From Candidatus Dojkabacteria bacterium (lineage in GTDB: Bacteria > Patescibacteriota > Dojkabacteria > SC72): a stretch of 52,276 nt of DNA. Under the pieces are notes generated by a model. It was not told the DNA's origin. It was given only the letters and a program-made list of their open reading frames with translations, and did no database searches. This document shows, in pieces, positions 8,222 to 17,314 of this stretch. The position numbers and the translations under genes are program-made. The first letter of the stretch is position 1; every line of letters starts with the position of its first letter. Location of the stretch: NCBI GenBank assembly GCA_016182915.1, contig JACPFP010000003.1, forward strand, positions 454,390 to 506,665, written 5' to 3'.

Positions 8222-10503
8222 TTTTGATTTTCGAGTCCAGTACTATTGTTAAGATTCGTTTCCGTAGTTTTGGTATCACCATTACTCGTCTCATCCTCTT
8301 TCTTTGGTAGATTTGGCGATATTTCAGTAAGCCTCTTCACTACATATTTGTATAATTCTGTATCTGTGCTTCCATATTTGTCCATCACTTCTTTGGCTTT
8401 CGCAAAATATCTATCTGCTTGTTTGTAATCTTTATCATTCAAAGATAACTCACCTGCAAGAACGTTAGACGGAATGTGCTCTGGGTTAATTGTGAACACC
8501 TGAGTCAATGTCCTTATAGCGGAATCATTATCGTTATTTACGACGTAAAGCTGAGCCGCATTATAGTATAGCTCGTAATTTAAAGGATTTAACGAAGCGG
8601 CTGTCTGCATAGAACTTAAGGCTGACTTACTGTACACTTTGAATCCAATTCCAACTATATTTGAGTACACATTTGCTCTTGTTCCCCAGTTCGCGTATAC
8701 CTGTGGAGCCCTGTCTGTCGCTATTTTAGATTCTTCTACTGCTATATCTGCATAGGCGGTAATATCGTCAAAGAGTTCTTTCTTTTCGCTTTCTATATCT
8801 GTTTTATTGTATTTATCGACAAGAAGCTGTACATACTGCCCTACAATTAAACTCGCTCTTCTGTGGTACATGTCGTTCAAAGGGGCTTTGTTTATTGCCT
8901 TTCCATAGAGGTTGGAGGCCTTTACAATTCTCCTCGCTCTATCTTCTTCGCTTAATTTCCCCCTGTCGCTCAACTCCCTACCCTCAGCCGTTATCCTCTC
9001 CGCTTCCAATACATCAAAGCCAGCAAGGGTATAATTAACGGTTTGTGAATATAACCATATTGTAGGGAGAAGAACAAATACTCCTGCAAAAAGGAGATTT
9101 CTATTTAAACTCTCATTCTCTCTCTGAATTGAAAATCCTAGACTGAGTACAAATGTTTCATCTTTCTCATCCTTTTTCATATGCCTAAGAACCACCCCAA
9201 GAGTTATGAAGAGGAATAGCAGAAGGAATATAAGGAAGGAGAAATATATAAATACAGAAGAAACTAAGAGAAAGAGAGATAGAACATCTAACATTAGTAG
9301 AAGGAAATCCTCAGTCTCTGTGAAAGCTCTCTTCTTAACATCTGTTATGAGTTGCATAAACACAAGGTAGAAGAGATAGATCCACACCAAGACACCGAGG
9401 ACCCCGAGGGATATAAAAATATTAAGGAATTGATTATTGGGGTAGGTAAAATTAGTATTATTAAGGACTAAAATTTCTTCCGTTAAGGGTCTATAAAGAT
9501 TATATGCAATGGAGAAGGTATCTGGTCCATATCCTGCAACACCATTCCAGAACGACTCACTTATTGTATTTGTGGCTATTTTCCAACCTGTCTCAGGTGA
9601 AATAGTAACCTGAGTAATCAAGTTACTTGAATCCTTTACAACTAAATCTTTAAACTGAGGTATTTTAAGGAGGACAATCCCCGAGAGAACAATTAGAAAT
9701 GTGAAAACGGAGACATTAACAAATACTTTACTTAATGGTCTTTTTCTAAAAAAAGGTATTAAAAGGAAGCATGCAAACATAACAAGAAGAAGGATTACCT
9801 GCTCAGAACCCTGTACTAGAGAATACAAAAGAAATGCAAGAAGGTTAGTAAGGAACATTAGTATCCCTGTTATAACAAGGCCTAAATTATATTTTTTGAA
9901 AGCGTAGAAAAGAAGCCCTGAAGATAGGATTACTGCACTTCCAAAGATAATAATAGATATTCTTGCAGAACTAAATAATGGAAGGCCAACGGTGAAGAGG
10001 TCTTTGAACGAAGGTATGAACTGTAAAAGGTTCATTCCCCAGAAAGAGAGGATACTGAATATGGCAGCAAGTGTAACCCCAATAAGTAGATATATGAACG
10101 AGTATATAACCCCTTCTATCCCCCTCACAAAATTACGGGCAGAGTATGTAAATATAAGCAGGGTACAAAGTCCAACGAGTCCACCTCCAAGTCTGGAATC
10201 AAATCCTAAAAAGCTTGTTATAGGGGATTTTGAGAGAATAGTTGAGAGACAAAAAAGAACAAAGAGAAGAAGGATGGCGGTATCAATCTTATTCTTTGGA
10301 TATATGAGAGAACCGTTAATAAAGGTCTTGGATATTTCTAAAGCAAGGATTGGAATAGTAAACAGAGCAAGGGAAAGAGTCATAGAGTATTCTGTCAAAT
10401 CCCAAGGCAATGGGAGAATACTGAGGGGAACGACTATTAAGGCTAAAAGATAAAGGATTCTTTGAGCAGTTTCAAGGCTGTTATTTAAGCTTCTATTCGA
10501 CAT
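8218..10503 (-). CDS. O-antigen ligase/polymerase-like membrane protein with C-terminal TPR domain
   Basis: 761 residues. About residues 1-480 contain roughly 11-12 hydrophobic helices with a large loop after position 280 (ISPETGWKIATNTISESFWNGVAGYGPDTF), the layout of the Wzy_C/O-antigen-ligase family, whose conserved GxGxxxF-type loop is visible here. Residues about 500-730 are soluble, with tetratricopeptide-like helices (YELYYNAAQLYVVNNDNDSA, HIPSNVLAGELSLNDKDYKQ), followed by a charged low-complexity tail. Such proteins ligate or polymerise lipid-linked sugars, or transfer glycans to pilins and S-layer proteins. The acceptor is unknown. It lies downstream of dnaK, separated by a strong hairpin. 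Confidence 0.85.
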   Translation of the reverse strand: MSNRSLNNSLETAQRILYLLALIVVPLSILPLPWDLTEYSMTLSLALFTIPILALEISKTFINGSLIYPKNKIDTAILLLFVLFCLSTILSKSPITSFLGFDSRLGGGLVGLCTLLIFTYSARNFVRGIEGVIYSFIYLLIGVTLAAIFSILSFWGMNLLQFIPSFKDLFTVGLPLFSSARISIIIFGSAVILSSGLLFYAFKKYNLGLVITGILMFLTNLLAFLLYSLVQGSEQVILLLVMFACFLLIPFFRKRPLSKVFVNVSVFTFLIVLSGIVLLKIPQFKDLVVKDSSNLITQVTISPETGWKIATNTISESFWNGVAGYGPDTFSIAYNLYRPLTEEILVLNNTNFTYPNNQFLNIFISLGVLGVLVWIYLFYLVFMQLITDVKKRAFTETEDFLLLMLDVLSLFLLVSSVFIYFSFLIFLLLFLFITLGVVLRHMKKDEKDETFVLSLGFSIQRENESLNRNLLFAGVFVLLPTIWLYSQTVNYTLAGFDVLEAERITAEGRELSDRGKLSEEDRARRIVKASNLYGKAINKAPLNDMYHRRASLIVGQYVQLLVDKYNKTDIESEKKELFDDITAYADIAVEESKIATDRAPQVYANWGTRANVYSNIVGIGFKVYSKSALSSMQTAASLNPLNYELYYNAAQLYVVNNDNDSAIRTLTQVFTINPEHIPSNVLAGELSLNDKDYKQADRYFAKAKEVMDKYGSTDTELYKYVVKRLTEISPNLPKKEDETSNGDTKTTETNLNNSTGLENQN

Positions 10504-10514
10504 TTTCCATGGGC

Positions 10515-10554
10515 AGTAACATAAAATGACATACTCATTGATAGTAACATAAAA
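10515..10554. repeat. 12-bp direct repeat upstream of the ligase/TPR gene
   Basis: AGTAACATAAAA occurs at 10515-10526 and again at 10543-10554, 28 bp apart start to start, in the 107-bp gap before the gene starting at 10503. The position suits duplicated promoter or operator elements, since the minus-strand copies contain TATGTT. Chance or a local duplication is equally possible. Confidence 0.4.
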
Positions 10555-10562
10555 GCATCATA

Positions 10563-10594
10563 TGTACAAAAGGGAGCTAACTCCCTTTTGTACA
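10563..10594 (-). terminator. Perfect 14-bp hairpin after dnaK
   Basis: TGTACAAAAGGGAG (10563-10576), a 4-nt loop, and its exact complement (10581-10594) form an uninterrupted stem 16 nt beyond the dnaK stop. The descending arm on the minus strand contains CCCTTTTGTACA, so the U-run is inside the stem rather than after it. It could be a terminator for hrcA-grpE-dnaK or a 3' mRNA stabiliser. Confidence 0.6.
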
Positions 10595-10610
10595 GTAATG
10601 ACCTATTGAA

Positions 10611-12500
10611 TTACTCTACAACGTCTCCCTCTTTTACCTCGTCCTCTTTCTTCTCTTCTGGCTTCTTTTCCTCTTCCTTACTCTCTTTTGCTGCATCTTC
10701 GTAGAGCTTCTTCCCTATCTCCTGCAGTTTGTCTGAAAGTTTTGTCGTTAATTCCTTAACCTTCTCTTTATCAAAGTCGTCTTTGGAGATAAGCTCCTTG
10801 AGATCTTTAATCATAGCCTCAATCTCTTCCCTCTTCTCCTTCTCAACCTTTTCCCCACTCTCTTTTAGAAGGCTCTCTGCACTAAAGCAAAGGGTATCTG
10901 CTTCATTCCTTGTTTCAGCTCTCTCCCTCTTCTCCTTATCTTCCTTGGCGTGTTCAGCCGCCTCATTTACCATTTTTTCAATATCCTCGTCTGAAAGACC
11001 TGTGGTTGCAGTAATAGTGATCTTTTGTTCCTTGTTTGTCGCTTTATCAACTGCTTTTACATTTAGAATTCCGTTTGCATCAATTGAGAATGAAACCTCA
11101 ATCTGAGGAACTCCTCTTGGTGCAGGTGGAATACCGTCTAATATGAATGTTCCAAGGGTTTTGTTATCTGAAGCCATCTCTCTTTCACCTTGAAGAATGT
11201 GTATCTCAACTCCAGGCTGATTGTCTGCAGCAGTAGAGAAGACCTGTTTCTTCTCAACTGGGATTGTTGTATTTCTATCGATAAGTTTGGTCATAACTCC
11301 ACCAAGGGTCTCAAGACCCAGGGAAAGTGGGGTTACATCAAGGAGGGTAATGTCTTTAACGTCACCGCCAAGTACTCCACCTTGAATTGCGGCTCCAACA
11401 GCAACGACCTCATCTGGGTTAACCCCTTTATTAGGTTCTTTATTGAATATCTCCTGAACTTTTTTATAAACGGCAGGCATTCTCGTCATTCCACCAACAA
11501 GAAGGACCTCATTAATATCTGATAGATTTAATTTTGCATCCTTAATTGCCTTCTTACATGGTTCAACGGTCTGCTCTATAAGGCTGGCAACAAGCTTCTC
11601 AAGGTCAGATCTTGTCATAGTTTTTCTTAAATGTCTTGGCCCTTTGGAATCGGCTGTAATATAAGGGATGTTTATTTCTGTACTCTCTGAAGAAGACAGC
11701 TCAATCTTTGCTTTCTCTGCAGCTTCCTTCAATCTTTGTAATGCAGTTCTATCATCCTTAAGATTAATACCATCTGTATTTTTGAAATCTTCTACAAGAT
11801 ATTCAATAATCTTCTCGTCAAAGTCATCGCCACCAAGGTGGGTATCACCATTTGTAGATAGCACCTCAAACACTCCATCGCCTATCTCTAGAACAGAAAC
11901 ATCAAATGTTCCACCACCAAGATCGAATACTACGACAGTTTCATCCTTCTTACTATCCAATCCGTAAGCTAGAGCTGCTGCTGTAGGCTCATTTACAATC
12001 CTTTTAACATCAAGACCTGCAATCTTTCCCGCATCCTTAGTTGCCTGTCTCTGTGAGTCATCAAAGTATGCTGGTACCGTTATTACGGCCTCTGTAATGG
12101 ATTCACCTAAAAAGGTCTCTGCATCCTTCTTGAGTTTGGCAAGAACCTTCGCAGAGATTTCTTGTGGTGAATACCATTTATCACCCATCTTTACCTCTAC
12201 ACCCCCACTCTTTGATTCTTGCATTTCAAAAGGCAGTACATCTTTATCCTTTTTAATCTCAGGATCACTCCACTTTCTTCCTATTAACCTTTTAACAGAA
12301 TATATCGTTCCTGTTGGATTTATTACAGACTGATTCTTCGCAGGGGTTCCGACAAGAACCTCTCCTTTATCGTCAACAGCTACAATCGAGGGAGTTAGTC
12401 GTCCACCCTGAGCATTTGCGATTACAGTTGGCTTTCCACCTGACATGTATGCCATTACTGAGTTTGTTGTACCGAGATCTATTCCTAATATTTTTCCCAT
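10611..12500 (-). CDS. dnaK: Chaperone protein DnaK (HSP70)
   Basis: 629 residues. The N-terminal ATPase domain starts [18 protein letters not shown] and contains the phosphate-2 region [20 protein letters not shown] and the adenosine motif [19 protein letters not shown]. The interdomain linker [17 protein letters not shown] leads to the substrate-binding domain and a helical lid. The charged C-terminal tail is rich in Glu/Lys and ends in EGDVVE. It is the last gene of hrcA-grpE-dnaK; dnaJ is not in this window. Start at ATG 12500, 17 nt after grpE. Confidence 0.98.
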   Translation of the reverse strand: MGKILGIDLGTTNSVMAYMSGGKPTVIANAQGGRLTPSIVAVDDKGEVLVGTPAKNQSVINPTGTIYSVKRLIGRKWSDPEIKKDKDVLPFEMQESKSGGVEVKMGDKWYSPQEISAKVLAKLKKDAETFLGESITEAVITVPAYFDDSQRQATKDAGKIAGLDVKRIVNEPTAAALAYGLDSKKDETVVVFDLGGGTFDVSVLEIGDGVFEVLSTNGDTHLGGDDFDEKIIEYLVEDFKNTDGINLKDDRTALQRLKEAAEKAKIELSSSESTEINIPYITADSKGPRHLRKTMTRSDLEKLVASLIEQTVEPCKKAIKDAKLNLSDINEVLLVGGMTRMPAVYKKVQEIFNKEPNKGVNPDEVVAVGAAIQGGVLGGDVKDITLLDVTPLSLGLETLGGVMTKLIDRNTTIPVEKKQVFSTAADNQPGVEIHILQGEREMASDNKTLGTFILDGIPPAPRGVPQIEVSFSIDANGILNVKAVDKATNKEQKITITATTGLSDEDIEKMVNEAAEHAKEDKEKRERAETRNEADTLCFSAESLLKESGEKVEKEKREEIEAMIKDLKELISKDDFDKEKVKELTTKLSDKLQEIGKKLYEDAAKESKEEEKKPEEKKEDEVKEGDVVE

Positions 12501-12517
12501 ATTTTTATAATAATAAT

Positions 12518-13063
12518 TTAAATTTTAGGTTGGGATATAATGACCCTTGCAGGTCTAACTATGATGTCGTTTAGCATGTATCCAGGCTGAACAACCTCAT
12601 AGATAGTACCAGCAACTCCCTCAGGAACAGTTCCAAGTGCCTCATGCATACTTGAATCGAACATGTCTCCCTTTTTAGTCTCCATTTTAATAATACCGAA
12701 CTCTCCCACAGCTTTCTCAATATCAAAAAGTGTCGCTTTAACACCTTCAACCCACTTAAGAGTCTCTTCACTCATCTTCATATTTGCGGAGTTAACTACA
12801 GCAAAGTTAACATCATCGAGAACATTTAAGAGTGTCCTCGTAATCTGTAATTTAATCTGTATAGATCTATTCTCAACTCTTTTCTCAATATCTCTTTCTA
12901 GGTTTGAGTAGTCTGCAAGGGCTTTAACTAACTGATTTCTCATTACTAGCTTCTCATCCTCCACCTTATCAATGGTAGTTGCGAGAGTCTTTAAGTCGTT
13001 CTCAAGTTCCTTAATCTTCTTATCGTAGTCTTTCATAGTATTTGAGTTACTTCCATTTTTCAT
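12518..13063 (-). CDS. grpE: Nucleotide exchange factor GrpE
   Basis: Dimeric cofactor that releases ADP from DnaK. From the ATG at 13063 the protein has 181 residues; an in-frame TTG at 13078 would add five and overlap hrcA. Residues about 15-90 form a long charged coiled coil ([20 protein letters not shown]). The C-terminal beta-wing domain carries the family signature [20 protein letters not shown] and ends [18 protein letters not shown]. It sits in the conserved order hrcA-grpE-dnaK, 5 nt after the hrcA stop, under CIRCE control. Confidence 0.95.
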   Translation of the reverse strand: MKNGSNSNTMKDYDKKIKELENDLKTLATTIDKVEDEKLVMRNQLVKALADYSNLERDIEKRVENRSIQIKLQITRTLLNVLDDVNFAVVNSANMKMSEETLKWVEGVKATLFDIEKAVGEFGIIKMETKKGDMFDSSMHEALGTVPEGVAGTIYEVVQPGYMLNDIIVRPARVIISQPKI

Positions 13064-13068
13064 ATTAT

Positions 13069-13794
13069 TTAGTTCCAACCTTTAAGTGAATTTTCAATAG
13101 ATTCCCTTATAACTGAGAGTATTGATACTACTTTAGAATAGTCGAGACGTCTTGAACCGATAACTCCCATGTGGCCAGCTCTGTTATTTAATAGCTTTAC
13201 TTCAACAAAGGCAATTGAGCAGTTTTCTAGATCCTGAATACCTGTTTCTGCTCCGATTAGAAGAGAGACCTGCTGTCCTTCATATCTGGAGAAGATTTTT
13301 CTTAATATATCTCTATCCTCTAAAACATCTAGGACCCTTTGTAATATCTCAACATTTCTTAGCTCATCATACTTCATAAGAGAGGAGACTCCGTAGTATC
13401 TTCTATCATCGTCCGAGAGGAAAAAGGCAGCACAATCGGTTTTCTTAACAAGAATATCTAGAATATCTCTAATTAGTTGGTCTTGTGAGAATCTAAGTTT
13501 GAATATTCCCTGTCTTATTTCGACCTCGTCCATCTGTGATAATCTTTTGGTGTCTGCAACTTCCTTTACATAGAGACGGATAGCTTGGTCTGTTGGGTGT
13601 CTTCCAGAGGAGATATGGCTTTTTTCAAGGAGGCCTTCCTGCATGAGCTTAACCATTTCACTTCGAATTGTAGCAGAGCTTATACCTAGGTTATGTTTCT
13701 TCATTAGAGAAACAGACCCTATTTCATCTGCATTGCTCATGAATTCCTCCATGATTGCCATGAGAATATTTTTCTGTCTTTCTGATAGTGTCAT
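13069..13794 (-). CDS. hrcA: Heat-inducible transcription repressor HrcA (short form)
   Basis: 241 residues, against about 340 in typical HrcA. The N-terminal winged helix is clear: LSERQKNILMAIMEEFMSNADEIGS, then GISSATIRSEMVKLMQEGLLEKSHISSGRHPT, the hallmark HrcA stretch. A shortened middle domain and a C-terminal part with GQQVSLLIGAETGIQDLENC and GVIGSRRLDYSKVVSIL follow, so the loss is internal rather than a truncation. It binds CIRCE; copies sit directly upstream of this gene and before groES. First gene of hrcA-grpE-dnaK and therefore autoregulated by inference. Confidence 0.95.
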   Translation of the reverse strand: MTLSERQKNILMAIMEEFMSNADEIGSVSLMKKHNLGISSATIRSEMVKLMQEGLLEKSHISSGRHPTDQAIRLYVKEVADTKRLSQMDEVEIRQGIFKLRFSQDQLIRDILDILVKKTDCAAFFLSDDDRRYYGVSSLMKYDELRNVEILQRVLDVLEDRDILRKIFSRYEGQQVSLLIGAETGIQDLENCSIAFVEVKLLNNRAGHMGVIGSRRLDYSKVVSILSVIRESIENSLKGWN

Positions 13795-13821
13795 TTAGCA
13801 CTCCAAACAATTGATTGCTAG
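13795..13821 (-). promoter_or_regulatory. CIRCE operator of hrcA-grpE-dnaK, right half doubling as ribosome-binding site
   Basis: On the sense strand CTAGCAATC, 9 nt, GAGTGCTAA, then directly the hrcA ATG. The right half matches the consensus 9/9 and the left half 7/9. The G before the right half makes GGAG, 6 nt from the ATG, so the operator includes a plausible Shine-Dalgarno. It starts immediately after the -10 box and therefore spans the predicted transcription start and the whole leader. Confidence 0.92.
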
Positions 13822-13850
13822 AGGATAACATTTGAAAAGAAGAGAGTCAA
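13822..13850 (-). promoter_or_regulatory. Sigma70 promoter of hrcA-grpE-dnaK
   Basis: On the minus strand TTGACT (13845-13850), a 17-bp spacer and TATCCT (13822-13827), preceded by TGT to give an extended -10. The arrangement relative to the CIRCE is the same as at groESL. Confidence 0.85.
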
Positions 13851-13861
13851 GTTCAGAGACT

Positions 13862-15034
13862 TTATTTCATAGAGTGAGCAAAAGAGTTGCGTTTACCCCT
13901 TATATTGAATAAAACTCCTACGAAAAGAAAGAGTCCAAGAACGAGACCTATACTTGTTGCAGGGACCTTATCCGTTAATGAAGTTATGAAAAATACAGTT
14001 AATGCATAAGGTATCTTACTTAACATTGAAAAAGTAGACAGACTCGTTGCACGATATTTTGATTCAATATTTCGGTTAAGAATTCCTGAAATCCTATTCC
14101 CTATTATTGGTTCCAAGACAAACCTTACAAGAACCATGGAAGCACCAATATACATTCCCACGAAAGGTGAAACGAGAAGACTAATCACATAGAGGCCAAC
14201 CGAAATTAGCAGAAAGTTTCTAATCCTACCTTTCTGTTGAAGTCTCCCTGCCCAAATTGAGCCTAATCCCCCACACAAAGCAAAGATAGCACTTGTGATT
14301 CCAAGGATTTCTTCACTGAATCCATACTCAACCATCAGAATATCGTTATAGCCCTCGTTCATGATTATCATAATAACGGCAATAAACAGTAATCCAAAAG
14401 TTATTTTCTTTAGGGTCACATTTCTAAATAGGTGCTTAGAACCTTCAATATTCTGTTTAAAATACGTAGAAAGGGTAAATTTTTCAGTATCAACCCTAGG
14501 TTCCCTAAGGAAGAATGTTAGTATCCAAGCAACTGCCATACCAACTCCGTTCATTATAAATGGCAATCCAGGAGATAGTTTATAGAGGAAACCTCCAATT
14601 ACACCGCATACCGCAAATGATACATATGTAATTGCTGTTACATTTCCCAGAACCCTATCATATTCGTCCTCTTTTCCGTTATCTTTCAAAGTGTCGTATA
14701 TCATAGCCTCAAATGTTCCTGACATGAAAGCATAACCAATGTTTAATGTAATAAGCGAGAGTGCCACCTGAAGTAGATCCGGTGCAAAACCCATCCATAT
14801 TTGGGAAAAAGCAAGTACAAATGTGGCAATAATTAACGTTGTTCTTTTACCTAATAAATCACCGACTGCTCCCGTTGGTATCTCTGCAAGAATTCCAGTT
14901 ACTACCATCACAACCTCCAAAATTCCTACTGCAGTATATCCCCCAAATCCTTTGTAGTATAAAATCCATATTCCAAGCCAAAACCATGAATATTTAAGTC
15001 CCGTAATCCAATATGCAAGTCTAATATTTCTCAT
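13862..15034 (-). CDS. Major facilitator superfamily transporter
   Basis: 390 residues with about 11-12 hydrophobic helices. Between helices 2 and 3 is GDLLGKRTTLIIA, the MFS motif A (GxLaDrxGrrxxl), preceded by EIPTGAVGDL. The central loop after helix 6 is FLREPRVDTEKF. The general look is that of drug-efflux-like or uncharacterised MFS proteins; the substrate cannot be read from sequence. It stands alone, divergent from the L25 gene across a 96-bp gap containing TATAAT 28 nt before this start on the minus strand. Confidence 0.88.
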   Translation of the reverse strand: MRNIRLAYWITGLKYSWFWLGIWILYYKGFGGYTAVGILEVVMVVTGILAEIPTGAVGDLLGKRTTLIIATFVLAFSQIWMGFAPDLLQVALSLITLNIGYAFMSGTFEAMIYDTLKDNGKEDEYDRVLGNVTAITYVSFAVCGVIGGFLYKLSPGLPFIMNGVGMAVAWILTFFLREPRVDTEKFTLSTYFKQNIEGSKHLFRNVTLKKITFGLLFIAVIMIIMNEGYNDILMVEYGFSEEILGITSAIFALCGGLGSIWAGRLQQKGRIRNFLLISVGLYVISLLVSPFVGMYIGASMVLVRFVLEPIIGNRISGILNRNIESKYRATSLSTFSMLSKIPYALTVFFITSLTDKVPATSIGLVLGLFLFVGVLFNIRGKRNSFAHSMK

Positions 15035-15130
15035 AACATGAAAAACAAAATAAATCGTACAAATTATACAGGAATAGTCATATCCTTAGTAGACAAAGCC
15101 TACCAATTCTGATAAACTCACGTACTGAAT

Positions 15131-15775
15131 ATGGAGAAAATAGTATTAAACAAAAGAGAAGTAACTGGTAAGAGAGCAGGCAAACTTGCCGCTCAAGCAA
15201 TCGTACCTGCAGTTGTATATAACGAGAAGACAGAATCTTTTAATGTACAAATTACCTTAAAAGAAGCTAACTGGTTAGATGCACACGCAACATCTACAAC
15301 CATCCTCGATGCAGAACTAAACGGAAAAATGGTTAAGACTGTTGTTAAAGACATTGACCATAATCCTAGAACGGGAGCTGTAAGGCACGTTGCATTCTTC
15401 CAGATCGATGAGAATAAGGAGATGATTTTCTCTATTCCATTCACATTGGTAGGTGTATCTCCTGCAGTTAAAAATAACCTTGGTATTCTTGTTAAAACCC
15501 TCCAATCAGTTGATGTTAAATGTAAACTCGCAGACCTTGTTAAGGATATTGAGATTGATATCTCAGGTCTTGAGCACCCAGGTCAAACTATTTCTATTTC
15601 AGATATATCCCTTCCTAAAGGTATGTCCCTTCCAAATGAGGAGCATGCAAATAGCGCAATAGTAACTATTACACAGTTGCAAAAGATTGAAGAAGTTACA
15701 ACGACTCCTGTAGAAGGAGAAGAAGGTGCAGAGGCTCCAGTAGCAGAGACAGAAGAAACAGCTAAAACGGAGTAA
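15131..15775 (+). CDS. rplY: 50S ribosomal protein L25/TL5/CTC family
   Basis: 214 residues, the long CTC/TL5 form. The N-terminal 5S rRNA-binding domain (about 1-90) reads EKIVLNKREVTGKRAGKLAA, then IVPAVVYN and VVKDIDHNPRTGAVRHVAFF. The C-terminal beta domain (about 95-185) includes VGVSPAVKNNLGILVKTLQS and LEHPGQTISISDISLPKGM. A Glu/Ala/Thr-rich acidic tail follows. It binds the 5S rRNA of the large subunit. Followed after 10 nt by a glycosyltransferase gene, possibly co-transcribed. No clear promoter was identified. Confidence 0.95.
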   Translation: MEKIVLNKREVTGKRAGKLAAQAIVPAVVYNEKTESFNVQITLKEANWLDAHATSTTILDAELNGKMVKTVVKDIDHNPRTGAVRHVAFFQIDENKEMIFSIPFTLVGVSPAVKNNLGILVKTLQSVDVKCKLADLVKDIEIDISGLEHPGQTISISDISLPKGMSLPNEEHANSAIVTITQLQKIEEVTTTPVEGEEGAEAPVAETEETAKTE

Positions 15776-15785
15776 TCCATACATT

Positions 15786-16718
15786 ATGATTTCAATCATA
15801 ATAACCTCATATAAAGAACCAAGAACAATAGGGAAAGCTATATTAGCCATAGCGGATCCTGCTTTTTCAGGAATTACGGGACCATTTGAGGTAATTCAAG
15901 TGTCACCAGATCAGGAGACTCTCGATGCGGGCCTTAAGGCTGCAAAGAAACTGAAACTGGGTAAATCCTTTAAACTGATAAAGGACGTAAGAAGGGGAAA
16001 ACCATATGCATTAAAGCTAGCCTTTAAAGAGGCAAAAGGAGATATTGTAATCCTTACAGATGGAGACGCAAGATTCCAACGAAATGCTGTAAAAGAGATT
16101 CTTAAACCGTTTTCAAATAAAAGGGTGGCTGGTGTAACAGGAAGACCAGTTGCAAGAAACAAAAGGGATAGTTTCTATGGGTATATGGGGAATCTTCTTG
16201 CAGATTCTGCTCATCATAGAAGGACCCACACAATGGTACCTGAATCTGGGTATTATATATCTGGGGATACATTCTTTCCTATGAGTGGATATATTATGGC
16301 TGTAAGAAGAATTATAAAGAGTATTCCAAAGGATGTTCTCTCCGATGATGCATATATATCATACATAATCAGGAACAAAGGCTTCGAAATTGCTTATAAT
16401 CCAAAGGCAGAGGTAAAGCTTAAGTACCCTACTACACTTCAAGACTACTATGATCAGAAAGTTAGATCACTTGGAGGTTTTATACAGTTAGAGAAATATG
16501 GAATATTTAAAAGGGACAAACAGAGTAGAAGTTTTTTTATAGAACTACCTTATGCACTATTCGTACTCACCTATCCAAAGAGTATCAGAGAACTATACTG
16601 GTCTCTACTAATGTTCCCTACTCGATTAATTGTATGGGCAGGAATATTTGTAGAAAGAGTTCTGCTAAGGAAAGGAATGCCTAATAAGGGTTGGAAACGA
16701 ATTGAGAGTACAAAGTAG
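15786..16718 (+). CDS. Family 2 glycosyltransferase, membrane-associated
   Basis: 310 residues. The GT-A core starts ISIIITSYKEPRTIGKAI, has RRGKPYALKLAFKEAKGDIV and the metal-binding TDGDARF near residue 96, and the later acidic motif LSDDAYISYI near 180. The C-terminal region (about 245-290) is hydrophobic and amphipathic (PYALFVLTYPKSIRELYWSL), suggesting membrane attachment. Donor and acceptor are unknown; processive lipid-linked or exopolysaccharide synthesis is possible. It begins 10 nt after rplY. The -10 box of the next gene starts right after its TAG stop. Confidence 0.88.
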   Translation: MISIIITSYKEPRTIGKAILAIADPAFSGITGPFEVIQVSPDQETLDAGLKAAKKLKLGKSFKLIKDVRRGKPYALKLAFKEAKGDIVILTDGDARFQRNAVKEILKPFSNKRVAGVTGRPVARNKRDSFYGYMGNLLADSAHHRRTHTMVPESGYYISGDTFFPMSGYIMAVRRIIKSIPKDVLSDDAYISYIIRNKGFEIAYNPKAEVKLKYPTTLQDYYDQKVRSLGGFIQLEKYGIFKRDKQSRSFFIELPYALFVLTYPKSIRELYWSLLMFPTRLIVWAGIFVERVLLRKGMPNKGWKRIESTK

Positions 16719-16724
16719 TATAAT
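16719..16724 (+). promoter_or_regulatory. -10 box, leaderless promoter of the 16730 gene
   Basis: TATAAT begins at the base after the GT2 stop codon and ends 5 nt before the next ATG (16730). No -35 is clear. The predicted transcript starts at the start codon. Confidence 0.55.
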
Positions 16725-16729
16725 ATAGG

Positions 16730-17314
16730 ATGCATTTAGGTAGCAATCCACAAATTACCCACTCTTTCCAATCAAATCAATCTTCGCTATCGAAAGGAGT
16801 TTTTTACAAAGACACTGAAGATTGGGTAATTTTTGCTGGTTCTCGAGAGGAGAGAGATTTAGTTAAGCCAATTGAGGAAATTGAAGCTCATATTGATGCC
16901 CTTCTTGCAGATGGACATAAAATTGCATATATAACAGGCGGATTTGAGGGTACGATGGCCCATATTCAGTTACTAGGACAGTTTTCCAACCCGGTAGTAC
17001 TTGGGCTAGAACCAGATAAATATATCCTAAACAAAGGGCGTTTACCCCTCAATACACTTGATCAACGAATAGATTTTTGGTCAAAACTTCTCCCTGAAGG
17101 AAGCATAATTTTTGTGGTACCAGATCATTCCGAGGACGGTTTCTACGATAGTCTGGCGAAAGAAATTGGTGTATTCAGAAGACAAAATGTTTATCACATA
17201 GGTTGCAACGATGATAGAGAAGATGTGAAAATTGCGAGAAGGAGTAGAGCGGCCTCGGGCTATTATTTAGAAGTATCCTTTGGAGAGAACCTTCATGCGT
17301 CCAACTATAATTAA
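16730..17314 (+). CDS. Nucleotidyltransferase-like protein with degenerate HxGH motif
   Basis: 194 residues. No exact family is recognised. The middle part resembles the cytidylyltransferase/RfaE-type fold: IAYITGGFEGTMAHIQLL lines up with GxFDxxHxGHxxLL, and VVLGLEPDKYILNKGR-PLNTLDQRIDFW lines up with the VVGLNSDxSV..KG.xRPINP..DR region. In the HxGH site only the second His remains (TMAH). The N-terminal 35 residues and the C-terminus (EDVKIARRSRAASGYYLEVS) have no obvious counterpart. It may bind nucleotide without the usual transfer chemistry. Transcribed from its own leaderless-type promoter. Its TAA stop is shared with the convergent coiled-coil gene in TTAA. Confidence 0.6.
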   Translation: MHLGSNPQITHSFQSNQSSLSKGVFYKDTEDWVIFAGSREERDLVKPIEEIEAHIDALLADGHKIAYITGGFEGTMAHIQLLGQFSNPVVLGLEPDKYILNKGRLPLNTLDQRIDFWSKLLPEGSIIFVVPDHSEDGFYDSLAKEIGVFRRQNVYHIGCNDDREDVKIARRSRAASGYYLEVSFGENLHASNYN

